Positions 53,839 to 62,417 of a DNA stretch of 64,000 nt are shown in pieces. The stretch comes from an uncultured Pelagibacteraceae bacterium (GTDB lineage: Bacteria; Pseudomonadota; Alphaproteobacteria; Pelagibacterales; Pelagibacteraceae): the NCBI GenBank assembly GCA_902534735.1, contig CACARD010000001.1, positions 62,001-126,000 on the forward strand, written 5' to 3'. The notes beneath the pieces were generated by a model. The model was not told the DNA's origin. It did not search any database and worked only from the letters and a program-made list of their open reading frames with translations. The translations under genes and the position numbers were made by a program. Each line of letters opens with the position of its first letter. Positions within the stretch are counted from its first letter, which is position 1.

Positions 53839-55512
53839 CTAAATCATTTCATCTTTGTTGGGATCTTTAATAAGGTTTAAATCTAGCATATGAGATTTTA
53901 GCTTATTTTTCTCTTTTAGCTCGTTTCTTGGAGTTGGAATACAATAAGGATTTTCTACATCTTTAAAATCTTCGTGTCCTCCATGAGGATCTGCATCTGG
54001 TTTTGGCATATATTTTTCTAAATATTCTTGTTTTAATTCTTTGTAAATTTTTTCACCTTCATGATCATTTTTTTCAGCTCTCTCTATCTCCTTCCATCTA
54101 TTTTTTGGAAACTTTATATACAACGCAAAACACTTTTTTATTTCTTCAATTTCATGAGGTGGATATTGTGGCATATTCAATTGAGTTTCGCTTGTTAAAC
54201 ATTTAGTAATTGTTTCAGGCTTAATTAAATTTAAATCTTCGCACATTTTTCTTAATGGGGTTCCGTGAAATGGAACAAAACTATAAATATTTGCATTATC
54301 TGAGTCGATTTGTCGATTTAATTCAATTGTATCAAATGCTAACTTTTTTGTTTCAGTTGGAAAACCAGTTATATTATTACAACTAAATTGAATACCATAT
54401 TTATGTGGTATTTTAAGTTTATCTATAATATCTTTATTTTTCCACCTTCTATCTAAAACTCTTTTTCTGAATTCTTCATTTCCATGTTCTACTCCAAACG
54501 AAATTCTATGTAATCCTACATCTGAAAGTTTTTTCATGTTATCGTCATTTATAGTTTCGGGTCTGGTCTGCATCCAGAAAGGCAGTTTTATTTCTTTATA
54601 CATTTCAATAAAAGCCTCAAACTCATTCTTATTCATTCCTAAAAAAGTATCAGCCCAGAAATAATTATATTCAACACCATGCTTTTCTTTAAAATGTTTT
54701 AATTCTTCGTAAACTAAGTCCATTCTCTTTTTTCTATAAAAATTTGAACCTTGACCTTTATAAAACCTCATTTGATCAGGAGAATTACAAAAAGTACAAG
54801 TAAATGGACACCCTCTTATTGTTTCTATTGGTATCATTTTATAAACTCTACCTGACATAGGTCTATACAACCTTGCCTCTTCGAATAATGATATGTCTAT
54901 CTTTGGATTTTTATTTATATCTACTGGTTTAGATATTTTGTTTTTTTGAATTATTTCATTATCTTTTTTTATCCAACAGTTAGTAATATCTAAACATTCT
55001 TCTTTATTTTTAATTTTTTCGGAAAGTTGAATAAGCGCATTCTCGCCCTCGCCAACACAAACTAAATCTACTAGATCGTTTTTAATACAAATTTCTGGCG
55101 CAAAAGTTGGGAAGACTCCGCCAGCAATTGTAAGAATATTGTTTTTTTTTTTATACTCTCTAGCCTCTTCTAAAACTTTCATTCCTAATTCCCACATGTC
55201 CTCTGTAGAAGAAATTGCTAAGAGATCAGGTTTGAAACTATTAATTTTTTTATGAAAATCTAGTTTCCAATCTTCTGTCTTTAATCTTATTCCTTTATCC
55301 TCCATTGAATAAGGAACAACGTTTAGTCTTTCCATTTTACTTCCATCAGAGTCGATCCCATAATCAATTGAATAATAAGTGGTATCAAAGATCTCAACGC
55401 TATGACCATTTTTTTTTAACAAAGCAGAAAATAAAGCAATCGCTGGAGGTAGCATATTCATACCAAAGGTATTTGGATAAATAAATAAAACGTTAATGCC
55501 TTTTTTTTTCAT
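53839..55512 (-). CDS. Radical SAM protein with N-terminal B12-binding-type domain
   Basis: This 557-residue protein has an N-terminal Rossmann-like domain (5-165) with FIYPNTFGMNMLPPAIA (10-26), ISSTEDMW, GGVFPTFAPE (131-140) and GEGE (154-157), as in B12-binding radical SAM proteins. The usual DxHxxG cobalt-ligand motif is missing. The radical SAM domain carries C235-C239-C242 in RGCPFTCTFC. The long C-terminal tail is charged and has a PHGGHED stretch. These enzymes perform methylations, ring contractions and similar chemistry. It lies just downstream of an FkbM methyltransferase gene. Confidence 0.85.
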   Translation of the reverse strand: MKKKGINVLFIYPNTFGMNMLPPAIALFSALLKKNGHSVEIFDTTYYSIDYGIDSDGSKMERLNVVPYSMEDKGIRLKTEDWKLDFHKKINSFKPDLLAISSTEDMWELGMKVLEEAREYKKKNNILTIAGGVFPTFAPEICIKNDLVDLVCVGEGENALIQLSEKIKNKEECLDITNCWIKKDNEIIQKNKISKPVDINKNPKIDISLFEEARLYRPMSGRVYKMIPIETIRGCPFTCTFCNSPDQMRFYKGQGSNFYRKKRMDLVYEELKHFKEKHGVEYNYFWADTFLGMNKNEFEAFIEMYKEIKLPFWMQTRPETINDDNMKKLSDVGLHRISFGVEHGNEEFRKRVLDRRWKNKDIIDKLKIPHKYGIQFSCNNITGFPTETKKLAFDTIELNRQIDSDNANIYSFVPFHGTPLRKMCEDLNLIKPETITKCLTSETQLNMPQYPPHEIEEIKKCFALYIKFPKNRWKEIERAEKNDHEGEKIYKELKQEYLEKYMPKPDADPHGGHEDFKDVENPYCIPTPRNELKEKNKLKSHMLDLNLIKDPNKDEMI

Positions 55513-55541
55513 AATATGATAATAAAATTTATTTTTTTTGG

Positions 55542-56387
55542 TTAATCATAATTTTTTAACCAAAATGAATTTCTTTTATCAGAAATTTCTACTTCATTGA
55601 AATTATTTATTTTTAAAAAATTGTAACAAAAATCTAGTTTTTCCTTATTTGATGGTTTTTCCATAATTATAAATTTTAACTTATCATTTTTTAAAGTATT
55701 TTCTGCTCCAAGAAGGACATTTTTTTCATTTCCATCTGTGTCAATTTTAATCATTTCAGGAACTAAATTTAAACTTTCACAAACAAAATCTAATGTAACT
55801 TCCATCACTCCTTCTTTCCATATCACATCAAATCCTTCATGTGTTTTATCAATTTTTTTGTCAGAAATTGAACTTACAGCTGCACCTGGTGTGAAATCAG
55901 CAACATGCAAATTTGTAATTGCCTGTTTGTTTCCTACTGCTAATGAATAGGGAAATATTTTGCTCGTAAGACTTGAATTTATTATATTTTCTTTTAGCAA
56001 AGACAAATTTGAGTACTCTGGCTCGAAACAATAAACATAAGCATTTTTTGTTATAGCAGAATATAGAGAAAATATTCCAATATTAGCACCAATATCAAAA
56101 AAAATTGAGTTATTATCTAAATACTTATCTATGAAAAATCTAACTTCCTTCTCTTTTAAGAAAAAAAGATTTGACCTAAAATGAGTCACATAATTATCTG
56201 CATTTAAATTAATTGTTTTGATTTTATTTTGGTAATTTTTTATTTTAATTTTTTTTTTTAATTTAAATAACGATGAAATAAAATTTAATAGAGGTAAAAT
56301 TAGTATAGATAAACTGATTATTCTGAATTGCTTATAATACAAAATAAATAAGTTAAAAAACTTTTTTAAATTAAATTTATTATTCAT
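55542..56387 (-). CDS. FkbM family methyltransferase
   Basis: This 281-residue protein has a hydrophobic N-terminal segment (about 22-42) and the FkbM core: FFDIGANIGIFSLYS (96-110), CFEPEYSNL (120-128) and EMIKIDTDGNE, the acidic element where the first copy at 13835 has IDVEG. The membrane-proximal start suggests it works at the inner membrane. It lies two bases downstream of an unidentified gene and 29 bases upstream of the radical SAM gene. Confidence 0.83.
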   Translation of the reverse strand: MNNKFNLKKFFNLFILYYKQFRIISLSILILPLLNFISSLFKLKKKIKIKNYQNKIKTINLNADNYVTHFRSNLFFLKEKEVRFFIDKYLDNNSIFFDIGANIGIFSLYSAITKNAYVYCFEPEYSNLSLLKENIINSSLTSKIFPYSLAVGNKQAITNLHVADFTPGAAVSSISDKKIDKTHEGFDVIWKEGVMEVTLDFVCESLNLVPEMIKIDTDGNEKNVLLGAENTLKNDKLKFIIMEKPSNKEKLDFCYNFLKINNFNEVEISDKRNSFWLKNYD

Positions 56388-56389
56388 AA

Positions 56390-57799
56390 TTACTTAATAA
56401 TATTTTTTAGCTTATATAAATCCAATTTTGAACAAATGTTTTTAGTTATATTAAACTGTTTTTGGTGTTTTTTTCTATAATCAAAAGAGTTTAGGCCTGA
56501 GAGTTTTTCAATATTAAAATAAAACTCACTGATGTTTTTTGAGCAAAAAAAATATTTATTTTGACTATTATCTAAAGGAGAAAGGTTTATATTATAAGTT
56601 TTAGTCCACATTGTTATTAAACCTAAATTGACAGTTTCGATTCCAGCGCTTGTATTAGAGAAAATCGAAAACTTTGAAATTTTACAATCTTCAATTAAAG
56701 ATTTATTAATTGAAATACTAAAATTTTTATTATTTATTAATTTTTTTTTAAAATTTTTTATATTTACACCAAGTGGAAATCTAAAAATAAAATTTATTTT
56801 ATTTTTAAAATTTTTATTTACTAAATACTTAAAAAAAATATCAAATTCAGAAGGATGACCTATTAAAATTAAAAAAGTATTTTTTTTTTTAAATTTAGAA
56901 AGACTAAATTGTCCTTTAGGAGTACCAACTATTGAGTTACTATAACTTATCAAATTTTTTCGTTTAAGTTTTAAAAATCTATTAGCTATTATTTTACCAG
57001 TAAAAAGATATTTTTCTGGTCTTGGAATTTGTAAAGTTTTAAAATTTGAAAAATATAATGCTAAATTGTCTCTAGGATTTATTAAATATGCGTATAAATT
57101 TTTTTTTTCAAATTTTTTTTTATTATAATTTATAGCTCTTTCATAAGGTTTTTCCTCATAAGGATATATTATTTTATTTGATTCTAAATCAATTTTTTTG
57201 AACAAATTATAAGTTAAAGTTGATAAAAAAAAATTTACAAAATTATTTTTTTTTTGGTAATTAAACCAAAAATTTTTATTTATTGTATATTGGAATACGA
57301 CAAATTTTAAAATATTAAATTTACAGTAAACAAAAATACATTTAAATAATGTAAGAAATACTTCTTTTCTATTTAATAATTCAAATAATGAGAAATTCTT
57401 GCCGTCATTATATTTCTTATATCCTATGATTATATTTATAAAACTTAATTTGGTCTTTTTTGGAAAATCTTTGAAATAATAATCCTCTTTTTTATCTAAT
57501 TTAATTGAAAGCTTTACATCCTCAAATACAAAAATTTTTTTATTTTTTAAGTCATATTGATAATTTTTTGAAAAAATTTTATTAAATAAATAATATAATA
57601 AATTTAAACTTGAAAAAATTTTTTTGTATACTGAATTAAACAAATTTTCTTTTAGAGGTAAACCCATTGGAGCTAAATCCAATCTACTAGAGTTTAGAAA
57701 CCACCAATATTTCCCCAAATACTTTTTAAAAAAAAAAGAGATTGAAATGAAATCAGAATTAATTGATTTAATATTTTTATATTTTTTTATGTTTATCAT
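56390..57799 (-). CDS. Uncharacterised protein, possible glycosyltransferase
   Basis: This 469-residue protein is not recognised. It is rich in Lys, Asn, Phe and Tyr. The last 150 residues contain TFLILIGHPSEFDIFF, IFRFPLGVNI and FSNTSAGIETVNLGLITMW, which look like the nucleotide-binding half of GT-B or polysialyl/Kdo-type transferases, where a Ser-Gly-Glu sequence lies beside a helix. The N-terminal part has a short WWFLNSSRLDLAPMGLP motif. It heads a minus-strand operon with FkbM and radical SAM genes. Glycan transfer is a guess from context. Confidence 0.4.
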   Translation of the reverse strand: MINIKKYKNIKSINSDFISISFFFKKYLGKYWWFLNSSRLDLAPMGLPLKENLFNSVYKKIFSSLNLLYYLFNKIFSKNYQYDLKNKKIFVFEDVKLSIKLDKKEDYYFKDFPKKTKLSFINIIIGYKKYNDGKNFSLFELLNRKEVFLTLFKCIFVYCKFNILKFVVFQYTINKNFWFNYQKKNNFVNFFLSTLTYNLFKKIDLESNKIIYPYEEKPYERAINYNKKKFEKKNLYAYLINPRDNLALYFSNFKTLQIPRPEKYLFTGKIIANRFLKLKRKNLISYSNSIVGTPKGQFSLSKFKKKNTFLILIGHPSEFDIFFKYLVNKNFKNKINFIFRFPLGVNIKNFKKKLINNKNFSISINKSLIEDCKISKFSIFSNTSAGIETVNLGLITMWTKTYNINLSPLDNSQNKYFFCSKNISEFYFNIEKLSGLNSFDYRKKHQKQFNITKNICSKLDLYKLKNIIK

Positions 57800-58087
57800 C
57801 TAGATTTTTTATAAAGAAAGAAATTCATTTTTTGGATAAATAATAATATATGCTAATTTTCTAACTTTACAAAATATCCCTATTATTATAACAGCATTTT
57901 CTTACAGAAAAAATTGAGTTAATAAATAATGCAACATCATGCTATGTCAAATGTGAAATCTTCATTTATAACGATTTTGAAAAAAATTAGAAATAAATCA
58001 TTATTAAAAAATCCGTATTTTTTGATATCTTGATGTATATTAAATTAATTTTTAAAAAATTATTAAAATTTTATATAGAATGATTTT
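57800..58087. other. Intergenic region between divergent genes
   Basis: This 288-base gap is the longest fully gene-free stretch in the window. It separates the minus-strand gene ending at 57799 from the plus-strand gene at 58088 and probably holds promoters for both. I see no strong hairpin, tRNA or repeat. A 34-codon open frame (57929-58033) lacks any recognisable pattern. Confidence 0.5.
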
Positions 58088-59557
58088 ATGTTTTCAAAAG
58101 ATATAATTATTAATACAATTAATAGATATAAAGGTCACAAAAGATGTTTACAAAAATCTGACATTTATCAAAATGTTAAACATGATGAATTTATAGACCA
58201 AAAAAGCAAATATTTTGATAATGGAATATTGGATAGTAATAAGAAGTTTAGTGTAGATGAAAATATTAATCATCTAACTGGATGGGTTCCTTATATAAAA
58301 GATAAGACTTCAATACTAATTTATAATTTTTTTTCGGTTAACTATTCTATTAGAAAAAATTTAGTTTTGAAAATTTCTATATTAAAAAATCATAAAGTGT
58401 ATTTTTCAAAATTTTTATCTTTGAAGCAATACGATATAATAGAACTTGGAAAAAATTTTTTCGATTTAAAGTCAATTAAAAATGGAATTATTGTTGTTCA
58501 AGTATATCACCCCAAAATTTCAAAGAATCATGGTGGTGGTCAATTTAGATATTGGTCAAAGTACTATGATGAAGAAGATAATTATATGGCAACAGTTCAT
58601 TCTATGCCATTAAACTATAAAAAATATACTAAAGAGAAACATTATGGGAGAAATTATTTTCCAAACCATAAAATTAGTGAAAACAAAAATATTAATGCAT
58701 CTCTTCAACTAGATGATGTTAAAGAAGGAGATATTGGTTTAAGTATGGGTGGATATAATATGGTTTTAGATAAACAAGATAATCCATTAGCTATTTGGCA
58801 TATGGGTCCAGCATACAACATAAAAAATGAAAGTTTGGAGATTAAAAAATATTATCATTGTTTGTGGATACCAAAAAATGAAGATATAAATCCAAGAATA
58901 ATTGTAGATAATAAAGAAACTTTTCTTGGTGACAGTCAGGAACAAGTTTTAAAGGTTAAAATCATAAGTAACAATAAAATAATTCAGGAGAAAGAGCTTA
59001 AATTTAGTAATTTTTTTGAAAGTACAATTAATGAAATATTTGAAACAAAATTTCAATTCGATTATATAATCTTTTTAGAGTTTTATTCAAAATTATTTTC
59101 ATATTTGCAAATCAACTATGATAACAAAAGTATAGGAGATCAAGTACATACCCATAGAGCTAATTTTTACTATGATGATACTAATAACTTAAAATTCTTT
59201 AATGAAGAGAAAGAAAAAAATTGCAGAAAATTTATGCATATTTATTTTAAAAATAATGAGTACACTAACTACTTAGTAGTTCATAATGCAAAATTAATGA
59301 ATAAAAAAAAGAAAAATATAAAAATAAGATATTTGGATGAAAATCATATTGAAGAAGTAAAAAATATCGAAATTGAAGATGATAAAATTCTAGCTATTTT
59401 TAACTTAAATTCCTTGTTTGAAGATAAAATAAAGAATTCAAAATTAAATAAAGCTGTGATTCAACTCGAGAGCAAAGATTATAATTTTGATTCTACCATA
59501 TTTTGTCATAATCAAAAAAATGATAAAATTGCAATTGACCATTTAACAGGTGGATAA
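58088..59557 (+). CDS. Uncharacterised protein with HGGGQFRYW motif
   Basis: This 489-residue protein has no signal peptide or membrane helix and no family I can name. Residues 88-160 alternate hydrophobic and polar residues like a beta-sandwich and end in HPKISKNHGGGQFRYW (141-156) with YYDEED. A second stretch, 285-365, has a similar strand pattern ending QVHTHRANFYYDD (352-364); a third, 380-489, ends FCHNQKNDKIAIDHLTGG. Three diverged repeats of one histidine-bearing domain are suggested. The stop is one base before a methyltransferase start, so they are one operon. Confidence 0.6.
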   Translation: MFSKDIIINTINRYKGHKRCLQKSDIYQNVKHDEFIDQKSKYFDNGILDSNKKFSVDENINHLTGWVPYIKDKTSILIYNFFSVNYSIRKNLVLKISILKNHKVYFSKFLSLKQYDIIELGKNFFDLKSIKNGIIVVQVYHPKISKNHGGGQFRYWSKYYDEEDNYMATVHSMPLNYKKYTKEKHYGRNYFPNHKISENKNINASLQLDDVKEGDIGLSMGGYNMVLDKQDNPLAIWHMGPAYNIKNESLEIKKYYHCLWIPKNEDINPRIIVDNKETFLGDSQEQVLKVKIISNNKIIQEKELKFSNFFESTINEIFETKFQFDYIIFLEFYSKLFSYLQINYDNKSIGDQVHTHRANFYYDDTNNLKFFNEEKEKNCRKFMHIYFKNNEYTNYLVVHNAKLMNKKKKNIKIRYLDENHIEEVKNIEIEDDKILAIFNLNSLFEDKIKNSKLNKAVIQLESKDYNFDSTIFCHNQKNDKIAIDHLTGG

Positions 59558-59558
59558 A

Positions 59559-60419
59559 ATGAAAAACTATTTAGAAAAAGATATAAAAAATTTATGGTCA
59601 TTTTCAAAATACTCTAAACATTATCCTGATGTCACGTGGGATTGGCGAAATCTGCCATTTAGTAATGATATAAATAAAATAGATGATTTTAATTTTAAAG
59701 TTGAAAGAAATTTTAAAAATATATCAATTCTGGAGATTGGCTCATCGATGGGTCAAGGTTATAATTTTTTAAAAAATAAGAATAATATTGATGTATCTAA
59801 TTATCTAGGTATCGACGTATCTAAAGTTGCATATGATTATTGTATTAAAAAATACCCAGAAACAAAATGGCTAAACACTAATTTTTCTGAACATAATTTA
59901 AATACTAATTTCGATTATACTTTTGAAAGACATTCGGTTCATCACATGCCGTTTCCGCTATTACAATATGAGAAGATTTTAAAAAATACAAATATTGCTT
60001 TCACGACAACCTTCAGAGGATGTATTCATGGTGAAACAATTTCTGATTTAAATTTGGCATTTTTTGAAAATGAAACAGGTAAATATTTTATGAACATAAT
60101 TAATTTTTCTGATGTAATAATGATTGCATTAAACAATAATTTTAACGATATTATTGTTGACTGGAGAGGTTTGCATGAAGAGATTAATTCAGAAATAAAT
60201 GGTCTAACCGAGATGTTTTTATCCAAAGATGTTGATAGAGAGAAATACTTAATATCAAGATTTATTATTTATTTTAGGAAAAACCCAAGTTTAAATAAAA
60301 TTAAGGTTCGTATGAAGAAAAAAATAATTTACTCCCTAAAAAACTTTAGAATAATAAATAAAATAAAAAATCAACTTAAAGGAATTGAACATATATATAA
60401 TTTTAAGGTTGGATTATAA
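59559..60419 (+). CDS. Class I SAM-dependent methyltransferase-like protein
   Basis: This 286-residue protein has ILEIGSSMGQGYNFL (57-71), YLGIDVSKVAYDYC (82-95) and RHSVHHMPF (124-132), a methyltransferase core with the usual post-motif histidines. The ATG at 59559 is one base after the preceding stop; a GTG three codons upstream is also open. The C-terminal 60 residues are strongly basic. It is paired with the unidentified HGGG protein, which may hold or present its substrate. Confidence 0.75.
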   Translation: MKNYLEKDIKNLWSFSKYSKHYPDVTWDWRNLPFSNDINKIDDFNFKVERNFKNISILEIGSSMGQGYNFLKNKNNIDVSNYLGIDVSKVAYDYCIKKYPETKWLNTNFSEHNLNTNFDYTFERHSVHHMPFPLLQYEKILKNTNIAFTTTFRGCIHGETISDLNLAFFENETGKYFMNIINFSDVIMIALNNNFNDIIVDWRGLHEEINSEINGLTEMFLSKDVDREKYLISRFIIYFRKNPSLNKIKVRMKKKIIYSLKNFRIINKIKNQLKGIEHIYNFKVGL

Positions 60420-60529
60420 AAAATTTGCAAGTATTGATTGATCGTATCTTTTAATTAAATTAATAATTCTCTTTTAAACACAGTGTCAATTTTAAAATAT
60501 TTTTCTCAATTATATTATAGATGATTTAT

Positions 60530-60709
60530 TTATTGTGTAACAAACAGCTTTATTTTTTTTAAATCAATTAATTTTTTTTTAAATCTTTGCTCTGTATATT
60601 TAGTAATTTTCAGATTATTTATCCAATTTAAATATCTTTGATTAGTGTTTTTTATTGGATCGAGTTTCTTAAATATATTTCCACTTAAATATTCATTAAT
60701 TTTAAACTT
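60530..60709 (-). pseudogene. Remnant of a GNAT-type acetyltransferase
   Basis: A 59-codon open stretch on the minus strand reads FKINEYLSGN, then LDPIKNTNQRYLNWINNLKI and TKYTEQRFKKKLIDLKK before a stop. The pattern of a Tyr-Leu-x-Trp-Ile/Leu-Asn segment followed by a Glu-x-Arg-Phe element is how sugar-acetylating GNAT proteins begin. There is no ATG, and the rest of the domain, including the acetyl-CoA loop, is absent. The 5' part overlaps the end of the cytidylyltransferase gene in another frame. I see no other gene between 60420 and 60684. Confidence 0.45.
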
Positions 60710-61434
60710 TCATTAGTATATTTGCTTATTAATTTTTTTAGATTTTTTTTTTTATCAAGAAATCTAATTATACTTTTTAGAGGAATCTTTGGATATTTTT
60801 TTTTGAAATTAGAGTAAATTTCCCTTAGAACAATTAAATCCTCTGGATAGTCTGCTGTCAATCTCAGATCTTTTCTTTTGTATATATTTTCAATATTATA
60901 TTTATAAAAATTAAATTTTTTTTTATTCTCCCTAATATAAAGTGAACAAAATTCGGACTTATGTTTTTTTTTGCCATTTTTTAAAGAGAGTTTATAAGCT
61001 TTTAAATTTACAATCTCAAAACCACTTCCATCCGGGACATCATCTATAGTAGTGAGATCATAGTTATTTTTAATATGCACTTTCCATAGCTGTGGTATTT
61101 TTTCAAACAAAAAGAATGGTGATTCTGTTGTAATTCTAAACAAATCAGTTCCTTTTTCTTTTTCACAACTTTTAACTAGTCTTGATAATACATTTATCTC
61201 ATGGCCATATATAAAATTAATATTATTTTTTTTTGCAATTTCTTCATAAATTTTGTTCTGAATATTATTACTAATTGCTAAAATAATAGAATTAATTTCT
61301 CTAGTTTTTTTAAGACAATCAATAATGTATTGGAGAATAGAAATTTTTTTTTTTATATCCAAATTTTGTAATGGCTTTCCATACAGACGAGATCCTTCAT
61401 TTCTGCAGGCTAAACAGGCAACTAATTTTCTCAT
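60685..61434 (-). CDS. Cytidylyltransferase, SpsF/NeuA-like
   Basis: This 249-residue nucleotidyltransferase has LACRNEGSRLYGKPLQNL (8-25), the SpsF-type form of the RxxSxRLxGKxL signature, then ISNNIQN, YGHEINVLSRL and RLTADYPEDL near the C-terminus, typical of spore-coat polysaccharide protein F relatives. It would make a CMP sugar from the product of the NeuB-like enzyme encoded just upstream (four-base overlap). Confidence 0.85.
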   Translation of the reverse strand: MRKLVACLACRNEGSRLYGKPLQNLDIKKKISILQYIIDCLKKTREINSIILAISNNIQNKIYEEIAKKNNINFIYGHEINVLSRLVKSCEKEKGTDLFRITTESPFFLFEKIPQLWKVHIKNNYDLTTIDDVPDGSGFEIVNLKAYKLSLKNGKKKHKSEFCSLYIRENKKKFNFYKYNIENIYKRKDLRLTADYPEDLIVLREIYSNFKKKYPKIPLKSIIRFLDKKKNLKKLISKYTNESLKLMNI

Positions 61435-62417
61435 TTAAAGAAAGAACCTTTTAAAGGTTTATTTTTTTGGATTTCTTTTTTTGCAATCTTGCCAATAATT
61501 GTATCTGGATTTTCTAGTATTTTGTTATTATTTTTTACTCTTTTAAGTAATAAATCGTTGAGGCTCACTTTTGACCCCTTTCTAATTTTTTTTTTTGAGA
61601 CTAAATTTTTTGAAGCTAATTTTTTATATTTTAACTCTTCTTTACTTAATTTAAATCCTATCTTACCTAAAGCTGCTTCAGCTTTTTTGAATAACTTTAC
61701 AAAATTTTTAAATTTATTAGGTGTTAACGCAGAAATATAATCTTCTAATTTTAACTCTCGATCAAGTGTTATATGTTTCTCTAAATAATCTACACCTAAT
61801 CCTAAAGATAAAATTGAAGGTAAATTGGAATATTCTGAGTCTCCATGAGTATGATCCATAAAACCAATTTTATGCCGAGGGAATATTTTTTTTAACTCAT
61901 ATATTCTATACAAATTGTTATCCTTTATTTCAGTTGGTTCTGACTGGAATCCATACATCAATACTAATTTTTGTGTATTTTTTAACCTACTAATATATGG
62001 GATTAATTCATTTTTTTTAACTCCAGAGACACAAAGTAAAACTTGATCAAAATAATTTAAAGATTTTTTAATTAATTTAATATTAAAAAAATCTGTTGAT
62101 GTAATTTTAACTCCATCAACTTTCAATTTTTTTGCAATATTGAAACTTTTGTCTCCAAATATGTCAAAGTAAAACTTGATTTTATTTTTTTTTGCTTTTC
62201 CAACTAAGTTTCTCCATATTTTTTCTTTCATTTCTAATTTTTTAAAAAGTTTGTAGTACTTGTAAGATTTAGTAGATAGTTCATCGGCATAAACTAATTG
62301 GAATTTTACTATATCAGCATTTGTTTTAAATGAAGACTCTAGAAGCATTTCAGCTAATTTTGGATTTCCCTCATATCCCTGGGCAACCTCACAAATAATT
62401 TTTGTGGAAAATTTCAT
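61431..62417 (-). CDS. NeuB-family nonulosonic acid synthase with SAF domain
   Basis: This 328-residue enzyme should condense phosphoenolpyruvate with an aldose to form a nonulosonic or related 3-deoxy acid. The TIM barrel carries EVAQGYEGN (10-18), KFQ (38-40), KITSTDF (104-110), GFMDHT (185-190) and EKHITLD (213-219). The C-terminal 55 residues form the antifreeze-like SAF domain (SKKKIRKGSKVSLNDL). The usual metal-ligand and KFQ residues are intact. It overlaps the aminotransferase stop by one base and the cytidylyltransferase start by four. Confidence 0.9.
   Translation of the reverse strand: MKFSTKIICEVAQGYEGNPKLAEMLLESSFKTNADIVKFQLVYADELSTKSYKYYKLFKKLEMKEKIWRNLVGKAKKNKIKFYFDIFGDKSFNIAKKLKVDGVKITSTDFFNIKLIKKSLNYFDQVLLCVSGVKKNELIPYISRLKNTQKLVLMYGFQSEPTEIKDNNLYRIYELKKIFPRHKIGFMDHTHGDSEYSNLPSILSLGLGVDYLEKHITLDRELKLEDYISALTPNKFKNFVKLFKKAEAALGKIGFKLSKEELKYKKLASKNLVSKKKIRKGSKVSLNDLLLKRVKNNNKILENPDTIIGKIAKKEIQKNKPLKGSFFK

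Noticed and set aside
57929-58033. 34-codon open frame in the longest intergenic gap
   Set aside because: There is no visible family, and the codon pattern is like random AT-rich DNA.
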